In this document: one piece after another, positions 6,293 to 6,311 of the stretch
Position numbering within the stretch: the stretch's first letter is position 1
Layout of the letters: the number at the start of each line of letters is the position of its first letter
Source of the DNA: Deltaproteobacteria bacterium
GTDB lineage: Bacteria; Desulfobacterota; Binatia; Binatales; Binataceae
DNA: 6,311 nucleotides
Reading direction: 5' to 3'
Assembly: GCA_021780585.1 (NCBI GenBank)
Contig: JAJXYM010000055.1
Coordinates: forward strand, 1 to 6,311
Position numbers and translations under genes: made by a program
Notes under the pieces: generated by a model
Database searches by the model: none
The model's input: the letters and a program-made list of their open reading frames with translations, nothing else
What the model was told of the DNA's origin: nothing

Positions 6293-6311
6293 TTACCGCT
6301 TGGAGTACTGC
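6293..6311 (-). CDS. rpsI: Ribosomal protein S9, last five codons only
   Basis: The minus-strand frame entering from the right edge reads Gln-Tyr-Ser-Lys-Arg followed by TAA (6295-6293). QYSKR is the near-invariant C-terminal end of bacterial ribosomal protein S9, whose tail reaches the ribosomal P site and touches the peptidyl-tRNA. The match is short, but its position directly upstream of argC agrees with the rplM-rpsI-argC order known in several bacteria. Everything upstream lies outside the window. Confidence 0.85.

Overview
This window is GC-rich bacterial chromosome with five recognisable coding regions, plus the last few codons of a sixth at the right edge. All but one are read from the minus strand. 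The dense GC3-rich coding, the rpsI-argC junction on the right and the ACMSD-type amidohydrolase suggest a free-living soil or sediment bacterium. A deltaproteobacterial, Binatota or acidobacterial type lineage would fit, but this is inference only and no marker here fixes the phylum.

Layout from left to right. Positions 1-1403 (minus) hold a DHA2/EmrB-type 14-helix drug efflux permease whose C-terminus runs off the left edge. Positions 1404-1999 have no supportable gene; they contain a perfect 12-bp palindrome close to the permease start and a GC-rich, hairpin-rich stretch near 1785-1830. Positions 2000-2221 (minus) encode a 73-residue protein with two CxxC pairs, preceded by a good Shine-Dalgarno, a perfect TetR-type 16-bp inverted repeat and a plausible promoter. 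Positions 2258-2578 are non-coding: an AT-rich promoter region, a TAACTAAA-type inverted repeat and an intrinsic terminator. Positions 2579-3805 (minus) encode a metal-dependent amidohydrolase of the ACMSD/COG2159 type. Positions 3977-4957 (plus) encode a 326-residue protein I do not recognise, with visibly lower GC and a striking histidine-rich centre. Positions 5049-6104 (minus) encode ArgC of arginine biosynthesis, followed by a textbook terminator. Positions 6293-6311 (minus) are the last codons of ribosomal protein S9 (rpsI).

The only pair with a recognised shared context is rpsI-argC, a gene order known from several bacterial groups. The permease, the CxxC protein and the amidohydrolase each appear to be separate transcription units: a terminator separates the amidohydrolase from the CxxC gene, and about 600 bp separates the CxxC gene from the permease. 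The plus-strand gene is inserted between two minus-strand genes, divergent from one and convergent with the other, and looks like an independently acquired accessory gene. I see no evidence of a complete multi-gene novel system. The most interesting items are the unrecognised plus-strand protein and the operator-controlled CxxC mini-protein.
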